Source of the DNA: Trypanosoma brucei gambiense DAL972
Taxonomy: Eukaryota > Euglenozoa > Kinetoplastea > Trypanosomatida > Trypanosomatidae
Direction: 5' to 3'
Assembly: GCF_000210295.1 (NCBI RefSeq)
Contig: NC_026741.1
Span: 1,860,001 to 1,924,000 of the forward strand
DNA length: 64,000 bases
This document shows, piece by piece, positions 41,613-51,802 of this stretch. A model generated the notes under the pieces. The model ran no database searches. It saw nothing but the letters and a program-made list of their open reading frames with translations, and was not told where the DNA came from. A program made the position numbers and the translations under genes. The first letter of the stretch is position 1; each line of letters opens with the position of its first letter.

Positions 41613-44456
41613 ATGTCAGGTGGTGCGGCTCTACCGGTTTCCCAGATGGAGTTGCACAAGGTGAATGAAGTGCAGTTCGAGATATTTAAGGAAAGGCAAA
41701 TCAAAAGTTACGCCGTGTGCCTTGTCGAGCACGCCAAGTCGTATGAACGCGGCCGACCAGTCCGGGGAGGCATCAATGATTTGCGTATGGGTACCACTGA
41801 CTTCGAATTCGCATGCGAGACATGTCATAGGAAGCACCCAGAGTGCCCTGGACACTTCGGATACATCGAGCTCGCAGAGCCTGTCTTTAATATTGGCGTC
41901 TTCGATCTTGTACTGCTGGTGTTGAAGTGTGTTTGCAAAACGTGCGGGGCTCTCCTCCTTAACACGCGCGAACAGGACGTACATAAGAAGTTGCAGCACA
42001 TGACAGGCCTCAACCGTCTTCGGCAAGTTGCGAAGATGGCTGAGGCAAAGTGCCGCGTCTCCACCAGCACCGAAGACGATATGGGGATTGACGGCTTTGA
42101 TAGTGCCCCTTTCAATGGCGGATCAGGGATGGGGCCAGGCGCGACACGGGGTTGTGGTGCGTCTCAACCCCGCGTAAGTCGCTTTTATGGTATCTACCCA
42201 ACACTCGTTATCAAGGCAGTACATGAGGAACAAGACGCCGAGTGGCACGCTGATAAGGTGCGACAGGTACTTGACCGCGTGTCCGATGATGATGCCCGCT
42301 TGATGGGCTTCGACCCTCAACGTTGCCACCCACGGGATCTTGTGCTCACTGTGCTTCCAGTTCCACCCCCGCAGGTGCGGCCCGCAATATCCTTCGGCGG
42401 TCTCAGGTCAGATGATGAACTCACGCATCAGATCATGTCCATTGTGAAACGAAACAACCAACTACGCAGAGATAAGGAGTCAGACGTGCAGGCAGCAATT
42501 GACCGGAGCCGGGCGTTATTGCAAGAACATGTGGCGACATATTTCAATAACGCTTCCACATACTATAAGCCAACGAAGGTGAATGACACAAAGAAGCTAA
42601 AGTCATTAACGGAGCGCTTGAAGGGGAAGTACGGTAGACTGCGTGGAAATCTAATGGGGAAGCGGGTGGACTTCTCCGCTCGAACCGTCATCACAGGCGA
42701 TCCGAACATTGACGTGGATGAAGTAGGTGTACCCTTTTCTGTCGCGATGACGCTTACATTCCCCGAGCGAGTGAACACAGTAAATAAGAAGCGACTGACG
42801 GAGTTTGCCCGGCGCACGGTCTACCCGTCGGCGAATTACATACACCATCCGAATGGCACCATAACAAAACTCGCGCTCTTGCGTGACCGCTCCAAGGTGA
42901 CGCTAAACATCGGTGACGTTGTGGAGAGGCATGTGATTAATGGGGATGTCGTCTTGTTCAACCGGCAGCCGACATTGCATCGCATGAGTATGATGGGCCA
43001 CAGGGTTCGGGTTCTCAACTATAACACTTTCCGGCTTAATCTCTCTTGTACCACACCATACAATGCTGACTTCGATGGTGACGAAATGAATTTGCACGTG
43101 CCGCAGAGTCTCTTAACGAAAGCAGAGCTGATTGAAATGATGATGGTTCCAAAGAACTTCGTCTCGCCCAATAAGTCTGCTCCGTGCATGGGTATTGTGC
43201 AAGACAGTCTGCTGGGTAGTTACCGGTTGACGGACAAGGACACATTCCTCGATAAGTACTTTGTGCAAAGCGTGGCACTTTGGCTGGATCTTTGGCAGTT
43301 ACCCATTCCCGCCATTCTGAAACCCCGACCCCTCTGGACCGGAAAGCAGGTATTTTCGCTTATCCTTCCTGAGGTTAACCATCCAGCAACACCACAGGAC
43401 CGGCCCCCCTTTCCTCACAATGATTCCGTAGTGATGATACGACGTGGTCAGTTGTTATGTGGACCAATCACTAAGAGTATCGTTGGTGCTGCACCGGGAT
43501 CACTCATTCACGTTATATTTAATGAGCACGGATCTGATGAAGTGGCACGCTTCATCAACGGCGTGCAGCGCGTGACGACGTTTTTCTTACTTAACTTCGG
43601 TTTCAGCGTTGGGGTTCAAGACACCGTAGCTGACAGTGACACCTTGCGGCAGATGAATGATGTCCTCGTGAAAACACGGAGGAATGTTGAAAAAATTGGT
43701 GCGGCTGCCAACAACCGTACACTGAACCGCAAGGCTGGTATGACACTTCTGCAGTCATTCGAAGCAGATGTCAACAGCGCACTGAACAAGTGCCGCGAAG
43801 AGGCAGCAAAGAAGGCACTGAGCAACGTCCGTCGCACTAACAGCTTCAAGGTGATGATTGAAGCAGGCAGTAAGGGTACAGATCTGAACATATGTCAAAT
43901 TGCCGTCTTTGTTGGGCAACAAAACGTCGCGGGAAGCCGTATTCCATTCGGTTTTCGTAGGCGCACGCTTCCACACTTTATGCTTGACGATTATGGTGAG
44001 ACGTCACGCGGCATGGCAAACCGTGGTTACGTTGAGGGTCTGAAACCGCACGAGTTTTTTTTCCACACAATGGCTGGTCGTGAGGGTTTGATCGATACTG
44101 CGGTGAAAACCTCTGATACAGGGTACCTGCAGCGTAAGCTTATCAAGGCGCTAGAAGATGTCCACGCAGCCTACGACGGTACTGTGCGAAATGCAAACGA
44201 TGAACTAATTCAGTTTATGTACGGCGAAGACGGTCTTGACGGGGCCCGTATAGAGGGTGGGCAGCTGTTCCCTCTTCCCTTTCGGGACGATAAGGAGATG
44301 GAAGACACGTACAAATATGAGTACGACGTGGATGGCACCTTCAGTGGGAAGGTTGGTGGTAACTATATGGATCCCCACGTTAGGAAGATGCTACGCGCTG
44401 ATCCCCAAAATGTTCGGAAACTTCAGGAAGAATATGAACAGCTTACGGCGGACCGC
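41613..44456 (+). CDS. RPB1: RNA polymerase II largest subunit RPB1, N-terminal part, cut by assembly gap
   Basis: The first 948 residues are present, a little over half of the protein. The clamp zinc motif reads CETCHRKHPECPGHFGYIEL and is followed by CVCKTCGALLL. The Mg-binding active site NADFDGDEMNLHVPQS is at about residues 483-498. The pore and funnel follow, then the bridge helix and trigger loop region (GLKPHEFFFHTMAGREGLID, then TAVKTSDTGYLQRK). The sequence stops at the N gap soon after, so the foot, jaw, clamp end and the C-terminal domain are missing. Trypanosome RPB1 has a serine-rich CTD without heptads, which cannot be checked here. T. brucei carries two RPB1 genes on partly duplicated chromosomes; this is one of that kind. 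The open frame appears to continue past the gap only because unknown bases were counted. Confidence 0.96.
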
Positions 44457-44556
44457 NNNNNNNNNNNNNNNNNNNNNNNNNNNNNNNNNNNNNNNNNNNN
44501 NNNNNNNNNNNNNNNNNNNNNNNNNNNNNNNNNNNNNNNNNNNNNNNNNNNNNNNN
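44457..44556. other. 100-N assembly gap
   Basis: Exactly 100 N, a conventional placeholder for a gap of unknown length. It hides the rest of RPB1, any gene between, and the start of the TerD-domain gene. In T. brucei I recall calreticulin next to RPB1; it would be expected inside this gap. Confidence 0.97.
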
Positions 44557-46730
44557 CGGAGCTAGAGATGGTTGAGGAGGTGCTGAATGACAAGCGTGGC
44601 GGAGGTCGCATATTTGATGAAGATGGACGAGCGTTTCGTAGCGAAAATTCTCGCGAGATGTGCGACGAGTCTGTAACGTTCGTGATGCACAAGATACCGT
44701 CCGAGGCGGCGGTCATATTTCTCGTTGTGACCAGCTACACCGGAGTTGACTTTTCTGTACTACCCACTGTCAAGCTTGTTGTGGTGAATGAAATGACAAA
44801 TGAACAGGTGGGGACAATTGATCTGAAGCACGCCACTGGAAATGGCACGGCAAACTTGGCGTGCATGCTCTGCCGCGTTCCTACGAGGCTCAGCGGTAGC
44901 ACAGCACCTGGAAGTGCCAATGGAACAATAACAATGGACGGGGGTTCTCGTCAGTTATGGGACTTGCGAGAGCTGAACATCCGGACGTTTGGTTACACTT
45001 TTGTAGACACGCTACCCACCATGATGGACGTCCTTGGAGTGGAGGTGAACTCCCGCACTAATGCGGTCTGGCAACTTCCAGACTACTCATTATCAAAGGA
45101 TTCATACGGGGCGTTGCGGCAGCCGCTCTCGGATGTGCGGTTCGGGGTTGGTTGGGGTGGTGATCACGATTTAGATTCCTTCATGGTGTTTTTAGACGAA
45201 AAGAATAATTACGTAGACCACATTAACCCAAAACCGGTTAAGCTACAATCGAGATTCCCACACACCGCACGTCATTCGGGGGATGCGATTAATGGATATA
45301 GTGCCGTGGGCGATGAAGAATTTATTGACCTAGTCACGTACCGCCTCCCGTTGGAGGTGCACACAATTATATTCGGTGTGTGTTACGTAGAGGGCGGCCG
45401 TAGCACAAGGAGCATTATGGATGTGCCTAAGTTCTACATGCGGCTGCAGAATCGCACAGCAGCATGGCCGAACGCCATTGAAGTAGACCGCTGGAATGTT
45501 CATGAGGAAATAAAGCGGGCAGATGAGGAAAGAAAAAGGTTGAAGGAAGCGCAGCTGCAAGGCTCCAAGTCAGCGGACAACCTTCCAAAGGTTAGTGAGT
45601 TGTCCTCACGCCTCTTACACACCTACAAGGGAGCCGACGGTAAGATGTTTCCCGTGCGTGCGCTGGTGCTCGGCATGATGGTCAAAACTGCAGAAGCTCC
45701 GCTTAGGGAACTCTACCCGGAGGCTTGTGCTCAGAAGCCTGAAGGGGGGTTGGAGGAAGTGGAACGGCGAAATTCGAGCGGATCTCCACGTGACTCCGAC
45801 GCTCAAGTAGCAACGGAAGAGGAGGACGGGAATGCAGCGGGTGCTGATCCGCTTCCAGAAAGCGATACTGTTGTTTCCGTGTTTCAGTACCTCCCCATTC
45901 ACGAGTACGTTCCCATCAGCAATGCAAAAGGGTTTGTGGAAATGATGCCGTATATGCGCTGCATAGCAAAGTACTGTCGGAACAAGCCTAGCAGCAATTT
46001 AGCAACTCGAAGTAGTGCGGATCAGAATATTAATAACCCACTACGACTGCAAACCTTCCAACCGCAGCTAAACACACAGACTTCTATGTGGGATCAGGTA
46101 CGAGCTTCCAGTGGAGTGCTTTCCTACCACGCCGTGAGGGTGCAGTTTCTTGAGGTGCGGCATCTGCAACCGGAGCTGCCACACGTATTCAAGTGCCACG
46201 GTGAGGTGTGGGTATGCGAAAAGACACCCTTTACGGAGAAGCGCTCACTAACCGTATACGACCAACCAACCTTCCGCACACCATACTTAATGCACAGGCA
46301 GAACATGCAGTGGGACGAAAGCAACCCAGCCACGGCCGCGTTACTCTTCGTACGGGAATTTGATCGTATCCGTGTGGTTATATACGAGCGCGCCGCCTTC
46401 GGCTACGTGGACATTGACCTTATGGATATTAACGAGTTGTGGTCACAGAACCCGCAACCTGATCTGTTCGTGCCAAATGCAACGCAGCCGGCGAGTCTTA
46501 TGTCCGCCACCCCGGCGCAGGACCGGTGGTTTCAGTTAAGCGGTGGACCACTTAGTGATGGGTTAGTGCGGCTGCGCATATCTCGTGCTCCGATTGGAAA
46601 GCTGCTCGAGGAGAGTGAGCGAACCATTGCAGCAGCAAAGAAGAAAAGGCGAGACCATGCGAGGGCTGTGGAGGAAGAAAAACATGAGGCTGCTAGAGAA
46701 AGATACTCAGGACCGTGCTGCATCATGTAA
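44557..46730 (+). CDS. Tandem TerD-domain protein with CaaX box, C-terminal part
   Basis: About 723 residues follow the gap in one frame, and they are not RPB1. The beginning is the second half of a TerD-type domain: AVIFLVVTSYTGVDFS, VKLVVVNEMTNEQVGTIDL and WDLRELNIRTFGYTFVDTLP. A complete second TerD domain follows (DVRFGVGWGGDHDLDSFMVF; HSGDAINGYSAVGDEEFIDL), with the acidic residues that bind calcium in bacterial TerD. A charged linker comes next, then a beta-rich region that may be C2-like (SYHAVRVQFLEVRHLQPELP onwards) and a basic helix. The protein ends GPCCIM, a CaaX box whose terminal Met predicts farnesylation. A membrane-tethered calcium-responsive adaptor is a reasonable inference. 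The start lies in the gap. Confidence 0.78.
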
Positions 46731-47146
46731 TGGTTGGAACCGGAGTTGTCGTTTGCTTTGCTCTACCTCTTGTCGACATCACCAATATGGTATATTATAG
46801 AATAACTCCCATTTCGTTAGATGTTGTGTGTTGAAGTTATGTATTCGAGGAATTTCTTCCAGCGTTGCGATTTCGCATTGCATGACGCTCCCCGTACCGT
46901 TTCCACCTTTTTACTTTGGTGATGTTGCAACTAAAAAAAGGTTCTCCAATGCAGAGATGCAGTTGCAGAGGGACATTTTGCTCCCGTCCCTCTTCTTCTT
47001 TTATTGTTTCTCGCCACAGTGCTACTCTTATACCTACTGTTTGCCTTTACCCACCTCGCTACTTTCCCTACACCCCCCGAAGCAAAGCCAAGCAGTCACA
47101 CCCATAAACATACGAAGCACAGTGCAAAAAAAAAAAGAAGTCTTTT
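46731..47146. other. Intergenic region before the complex III hinge protein
   Basis: No gene. A pyrimidine tract (CTCCCGTCCCTCTTCTTCTT and following) ends in AG at 47018-47019, the likely acceptor for the gene at 47147. Confidence 0.5.
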
Positions 47147-47362
47147 ATGGCCGACGAGGAACCACGCGACATTAAACTTGATCTTGAAAAGGACTGCCTG
47201 GCGAACAACTGCCAACATAAAGTGCTCGCCTACAATGCCTGCCTCGAGCGCATCAAGGATATCCCTTCAGAAAAGGAGCCTCACTGCTACCACCAATACT
47301 TTGATATAGTTCATTGCGTCGATGTGTGCGTTGACCCAAAGCTGTGGCCAACGTTGGTGTAA
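47147..47362 (+). CDS. Cytochrome bc1 complex hinge protein (QCR6/UQCRH-like)
   Basis: The 71-residue protein begins MADEEPRDIKLDLEKDC and carries two CX9C pairs: C-QHKVLAYNA-C and C-YHQYFDIVH-C, followed by VDVCVDPKLWPTL. This twin-CX9C hairpin with a final KLW segment is the pattern of the acidic hinge subunit, which contacts cytochrome c1 and helps dock cytochrome c in respiratory complex III. Such proteins have no presequence and are trapped in the intermembrane space by disulfide formation, which suits the short acidic N-terminus here. The long acidic extension of yeast and animal hinge proteins is reduced to a few residues. Other small CX9C proteins are an alternative. Confidence 0.75.
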   Translation: MADEEPRDIKLDLEKDCLANNCQHKVLAYNACLERIKDIPSEKEPHCYHQYFDIVHCVDVCVDPKLWPTLV

Positions 47363-48184
47363 CGTCAACGGGACTTTAAAAAAAAAATGGGGGAGAGGGT
47401 GTGATGCTATGGGAGGAATCAAATCAAAGCACGAGGGAGCAATGCAGTTCTCACTGGTTGTGACTGGGTTCTTGTCCACTTATTCGCTTATTTACTTTAA
47501 CTATCGGAATTGAAGGAAAAGGGTAGGGAAATATATGCGACTGTCACTTTAAGATCCGTGCGTAGGAGTGAGCAACCCCTTGCCACAATTGTGGTTTGAT
47601 ACTCGGCAAGCGATTGGAAAAAGTTTGTTAGGTGTTGTTTTGTTCGTTCGATTGTTATTTTTTTTTCTTTTTGTCTAAGAATGGAGGAGATGCCTGACTC
47701 ACCCCGCCGCGGTTGCAAGGTGAGAGGGGCGTCAATTCGACGTGTGGAAGTTTGTTCTACATATTGATGCACCGCATACGACGGGGGGTATTTATTTTCT
47801 GGTTGTTGTTATTTTCAAGTAAAGGAATTTTAGCATTATATTACGTTTGGGGTGGTGAAACGGGTGGAGATTGGTCCACAGAGGATGTTTAGGCTCGTGA
47901 AGGGACATGACGGGATTAGTGGGGCGCATTTGTAGAGAATTTCAAATGCATTCGTTTGCGAGAACGTCTTCTCCACGATATTCGTGACCCTGCAACTGCG
48001 GAAGCCTCCAACTGCATTTTGTGGTTACATGACTTTGTCAGTGTAATTTTGCTGTGCGTTCACCTCTTTTTTTTTGTCTTGCGTTTCTCTTTTTAAAACT
48101 TTAATCTCGTTCTTTTGCGACAATTAACACCAATGCAGTTTGTACACAACTGCGCTGTGACCCACCACAGTGCTACATAAGGGT
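47363..48184. other. Intergenic region between the hinge protein and ferredoxin genes
   Basis: No supported gene. T-rich sequence at 48063-48116 leads to AG at 48137-48138, the likely acceptor for the ferredoxin. Confidence 0.5.
48063..48138 (+). promoter_or_regulatory. Predicted spliced-leader acceptor for ferredoxin
   Basis: T-rich tract followed by AG at 48137-48138. An ATG at 48133 lies just upstream of the AG, so it would be removed by trans-splicing. Confidence 0.5.
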
Positions 48185-48688
48185 ATGCTTTCCGCAACTT
48201 TCGGCACTTTAGGAACATCATGTGGTCGGGGCTTCCTTCAGCGTCAGGGGTTACTTACAACCTTTATGGGGCGCTTTTGTCACAGTGGAGGCGGTGGTAA
48301 TAATCAAAATAACGATAGCAGCAACAGTGGCAACGATGGGTCCTCAACTTCAGGAGCAATCCGCGTCAATGTGACAACCGCTGAGGGGGAAAAGATTACA
48401 TTCTCTGCCCCAAGTGGTTTAACATTGATGGAGGCGCTTCGTGACGTTGCTCGGGTGGACATTGAAGCCGCCTGCGACGGGACATGCGCCTGTAGCACTT
48501 GTCACGTCATCCTTCGCGAAGAGGACTTTGGGAAGCTGACAGCGGCATCGGAGGATGAAATGGACATGTTGGACCTCGCGCCGCAGGTGACACCGACGTC
48601 GCGGCTCGCGTGCCAGGTAAAGCTCAGCAAAGAACTTAATGGGATTACGCTGCAGATGCCGAGTGAAACAACGAATGAAATGCGGTGA
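48185..48688 (+). CDS. Mitochondrial adrenodoxin-type 2Fe-2S ferredoxin
   Basis: The 167-residue precursor starts MLSATFGTLGTSCGRGFLQR, an Arg/Ser/Gly-rich segment without acids typical of a mitochondrial presequence. A Gly/Asn/Ser-rich spacer (about 35-57) precedes the ferredoxin domain. Cluster ligands are visible: the C-x5-C-x2-C motif in EAACDGTCACSTCHVI, and the fourth Cys in SRLACQVKL. The motif contains one extra, non-ligand cysteine at the fifth position (CDGTCACSTC). Such ferredoxins pass electrons from ferredoxin reductase to Fe-S cluster assembly and to heme A synthesis. The region EEDFGKLTAASEDEMDMLDL is the acidic face that docks the reductase. The GTG-initiated extension was rejected in favour of ATG. 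Confidence 0.93.
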   Translation: MLSATFGTLGTSCGRGFLQRQGLLTTFMGRFCHSGGGGNNQNNDSSNSGNDGSSTSGAIRVNVTTAEGEKITFSAPSGLTLMEALRDVARVDIEAACDGTCACSTCHVILREEDFGKLTAASEDEMDMLDLAPQVTPTSRLACQVKLSKELNGITLQMPSETTNEMR

Positions 48689-49202
48689 TATCGACGAATA
48701 TCTATTTCGGCTGACTTCTTCCGTCGTGCATGCACACACAAACGCACACACGTGCGCACGTGAAGGTGATGCGGAGAACACAAAGACGTACGGCAAATAA
48801 TAATTGATCCTGCCTTTTTCTCATTTTTTTTTTGTGTTGTACAAATGTTGTCAGTTGCTCGGCTGTCATTGTTCGATACTTGCAACGCTACTCATCCCCA
48901 TCGCTGCATGTCTCCCCTTCCCCTTTCTTACTTTTTTATTTTAATTATTGCCTGCCGCGCTGCCGCTGCCGTCCCGGTCGCTGTCGGAGCTCCACTGGAA
49001 TCCTTATAGCGCTGTGCGGCGCCCGACCAAAAGGCGGCCCAGGTAGGATCACATTGTAAAGGAGGAAAACTATTTATAGGCATACATATACGTTCTTCCC
49101 TCGTTCTTATATTGCAGGAGTGCACTGTTTCTCTGAGCATCACTCGTACAACTACACGTGCATTTATCTATACGTTTGGCAGTTCGCATTTTGGTTAAGC
49201 TA
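48689..49202. other. Intergenic region before the alpha-kinase
   Basis: Contains a purine/CACA-rich stretch near 48730-48760 and T-rich DNA. A tract CGTTCTTCCCTCGTTCTTAT with AG at 49116-49117 is the likely acceptor for the alpha-kinase gene. Confidence 0.5.
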
Positions 49203-50186
49203 ATGCAGTCAGCAGGAGGAGATTCGACTCCAAAGCCCACAGGCGCGAGTTGCATTTGTAGCGCCACGAAATATATTTACAGCTTTCGGAGGAAGGAATG
49301 GGTTGTGTCGGACACCAACGTTCAAATCATCAAACCACTCAAACCATTTGCTAAGGGTGGCATGCGGGTCTGTTATGAGGTTGAGGAGATCGAAGATGAC
49401 GGCAGCCGCACGCGCTGCATCGCCAAGTTGTTCCTTAAGGTTGTGAGTGACGTGAAGGAAGAGGATTACTTCTGCGAAGGGGAAGCGCAGTGTCTCTGCG
49501 AAGAATTTGCGAACAACTTCAACAAGGCTCCCTTCCGTGGACCTAACAAACCGCGCATATCATTCTTACAGTGTCAGGTGTTGCGTATTAGTCGTAATAT
49601 CATCCCCCGCGAGTACCGCCGGCTGAAGGATGGGTTCTTCTCCCACCGCACAGTCGACACGGGAGATGTTCTTTTCGTGATGGAACCCAAACTTGGGGGA
49701 CACTTCACAAAGTATAACAGCAACTACGGTGACGTCTATGAGGATGATAAGCACTGCAAAACGGACTCCCAGAAACGGAAGCGTCAGTATATGTTGCACG
49801 TGGCTGAAGCTTTCTCTCATTTCACTCTCGTAGATAGTGTGGGCTCGATGCTTTTGTGCGATCTTCAGGGCGTCAATGACTTGTTGACAGACCCGCAAAT
49901 TCACACGGAGGACGGTCGGGGCCTCGGGCTGGGAAACATGGGCGTGGAGGGCATTACGAAGTTTGTGGTTAATCACAAATGCAACGAAATTTGCGAGGGT
50001 TTGGATCTGAAGCCGCTGACGGGTGTGGTGCCGGAGTCTAGTGATGAAGCAAAGGAGTTAAACGTTTATGCGTACCTGCGGGCCCAACTCCGACAGGATT
50101 TCATTCCACCTCCTAAACCGATATCTGAGATGACAGAAGAGGAAAAGTTTGAGCACGCGCTGCAGCTGTCCCGTGTCACTTACTGA
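49203..50186 (+). CDS. Alpha-kinase (eEF2K/VWKA-type) with C-terminal ubiquitin-interacting motif
   Basis: The 327-residue protein is an atypical kinase of the alpha-kinase family. It contains KPFAKGGMRVCYEVEE (nucleotide-binding loop), the lysine in CIAKLFLK (about 72-79), VLFVMEPKLGGHFTKYNSNY and the catalytic stretch VGSMLLCDLQGVNDLLTDPQ. The zinc-binding end of the domain has GLGNMGVEGITKFVVNHKCN with the Cys at NEIC. The domain fills nearly the whole chain. The last 20 residues, MTEEEKFEHALQLSRVTY, match the ubiquitin-interacting motif pattern (acidic triplet, F-x-x-A, A-x-x-x-S). Alpha-kinases phosphorylate within helices and include eEF2 kinase and myosin heavy chain kinases. There is no calmodulin site or Sel1 repeat as in eEF2K, so the substrate is unknown. 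Confidence 0.9.
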   Translation: MQSAGGDSTPKPTGASCICSATKYIYSFRRKEWVVSDTNVQIIKPLKPFAKGGMRVCYEVEEIEDDGSRTRCIAKLFLKVVSDVKEEDYFCEGEAQCLCEEFANNFNKAPFRGPNKPRISFLQCQVLRISRNIIPREYRRLKDGFFSHRTVDTGDVLFVMEPKLGGHFTKYNSNYGDVYEDDKHCKTDSQKRKRQYMLHVAEAFSHFTLVDSVGSMLLCDLQGVNDLLTDPQIHTEDGRGLGLGNMGVEGITKFVVNHKCNEICEGLDLKPLTGVVPESSDEAKELNVYAYLRAQLRQDFIPPPKPISEMTEEEKFEHALQLSRVTY

Positions 50187-51802
50187 ATGAAAGGGGGTGT
50201 GGAAGTGGGTGGATACACTTGGTATTCACAAGCCAGAAGGGAAGACGGGAGAAATGAGTGTTGCTTCTACAGCTGTCCGGACTGCGGTTGCAACCAACGT
50301 CGTCATTGGTATTGTTACAAATACCAAAGGTGGTGCCGTTGTTGCTGCTGCAAACGCTGCTCGCATCATAGTGCATCCCTCACAGATGGCGCGATAATTC
50401 AGGGCAAAACGTTTTAAGAAAGAGGGGTGGGAGAAGCTTTTTCGCTTTGTTCCCTTGTACGTTATGCTTCCGTGGCGTTAGTTGGACCCTGTGCATTACC
50501 GTTGTGAACGCTGTCTTCACCGCGGCAGTGTTCTCATCATCGTTTCTCCCGTTAGTTGTTATGTCATTTTCCATCATTATCGACATTGGAGACTTTTGTG
50601 TGTCAGCACCTTTGCCACAACTTAGAGAGATAGTTTGGCAACTGCTGCTATCGTTACTCCTAGTTAACGCGCGTGGATATGCCCCGCGTGTTGTTAACGG
50701 TACCGACTAATGCTTCTGTATCTGTTTGGACTCAGTAGCCGTTCAGTGTTAATTAATTATAGGGAAGGGGTGCTTTGCTTGAGCGTGATTTGAAGTATGA
50801 TGCTTTTTACCGCCTTTATGGAGAAAAAAAAAGGAAGATATGGAGAAAAAAGGAAAACAAAAGGATAACGAAAAGATGCGAGGCAGTTGGGAGTTGGTGT
50901 TAGTAACAGTACTTTCCCGCAGTGGGACATCAGCTCGTTTGTGCCCGTTTCCTTTCTCTTTATCGCTGCTTGGTTTTGATGATTTCTCTTCCAGTCATTT
51001 TCTTTTCTTTCCTCGTGTGGGCGTGTTGGCATTGTTTGTATGTGTGTTCTTTTTTTTTTTTTTTGCGCAACCTTCTCATCTCAACAGCTTCCACTACCCA
51101 TATTTTTTATGTACTTGTTGGGTTTCCGTACCTCCTCGGGCAGGTAGAGGAAGTGTGAGAGGCAGTCGAGAGGCCGCCGTCGCGAATACGGATACTCTCC
51201 CCGCATGATTAGGTTTCTTTTTTTATTTCTTTGGATCACTTGAAAAAAAAAAAATAAGAATATACTCATAGCATGGACGCGGAGCTCGCGTCGTCGTGAG
51301 GACAACCCGCCAAAATAGCCCTGGTGGTTCCAATGAGGGACATAATAGCGTAATTCCAGTACCGAAGTTAACACACGCACTTTTTCTTTGTCTGCATGCG
51401 TGTATTAAGTTTCATTTTATTCAATTGCTTCACACATATATGCACACATCATTTACTTGGTAGTCTGCTTAACTCTCCCATTTTCCTTCTTCACTTCCCC
51501 TCCTCTTATTGTTTTTCTTTCTTTTTCTGCGGTTGCTAATATTCATTATTTCTCCGCCGAGGGTAAAGAAGGCCGAGCCGTATCTTCAGCCGCGAACGTG
51601 TGGTTGGTACTACTCTAATTTTTTCTCACTTGATAACTAAACATCAGGGAGAGGAAAGGACAAAGGAGGGTAAGCGCTACCTCAAATCAAACGAAACCAC
51701 AGACGCTGAGAAAAGAAATTTGGGCTCTCATCGCCGTGCGTATTGGAAATACGGCACTCAGAAAAGTAACTTAATAACCCCCATAAGAATAAAAGTAAAA
51801 AC
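50187..51802. other. Intergenic region, 1.6 kb, no supported gene
   Basis: Short frames on both strands are low complexity. Long T and A runs occur (51050-51063, 51243-51254). The C/T tract at 51474-51532 followed by AG at 51560-51561 is the probable acceptor for the zinc transporter. Confidence 0.45.
51474..51561 (+). promoter_or_regulatory. Predicted spliced-leader acceptor for the CDF transporter
   Basis: Extended pyrimidine tract (CTCCCATTTTCCTTCTTCAC and onward), then CTCCGCCGAG with AG at 51560-51561. Confidence 0.45.

Noticed and set aside
48133..48180. Possible upstream ORF before ferredoxin
   Set aside because: Its ATG lies just upstream of the likely splice acceptor AG at 48137-48138 and would be removed from the mRNA.
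50447..50710. Hydrophobic 87-codon frame
   Set aside because: GTG start, Val/Leu/Phe-biased composition from T-rich DNA, no splice signal.
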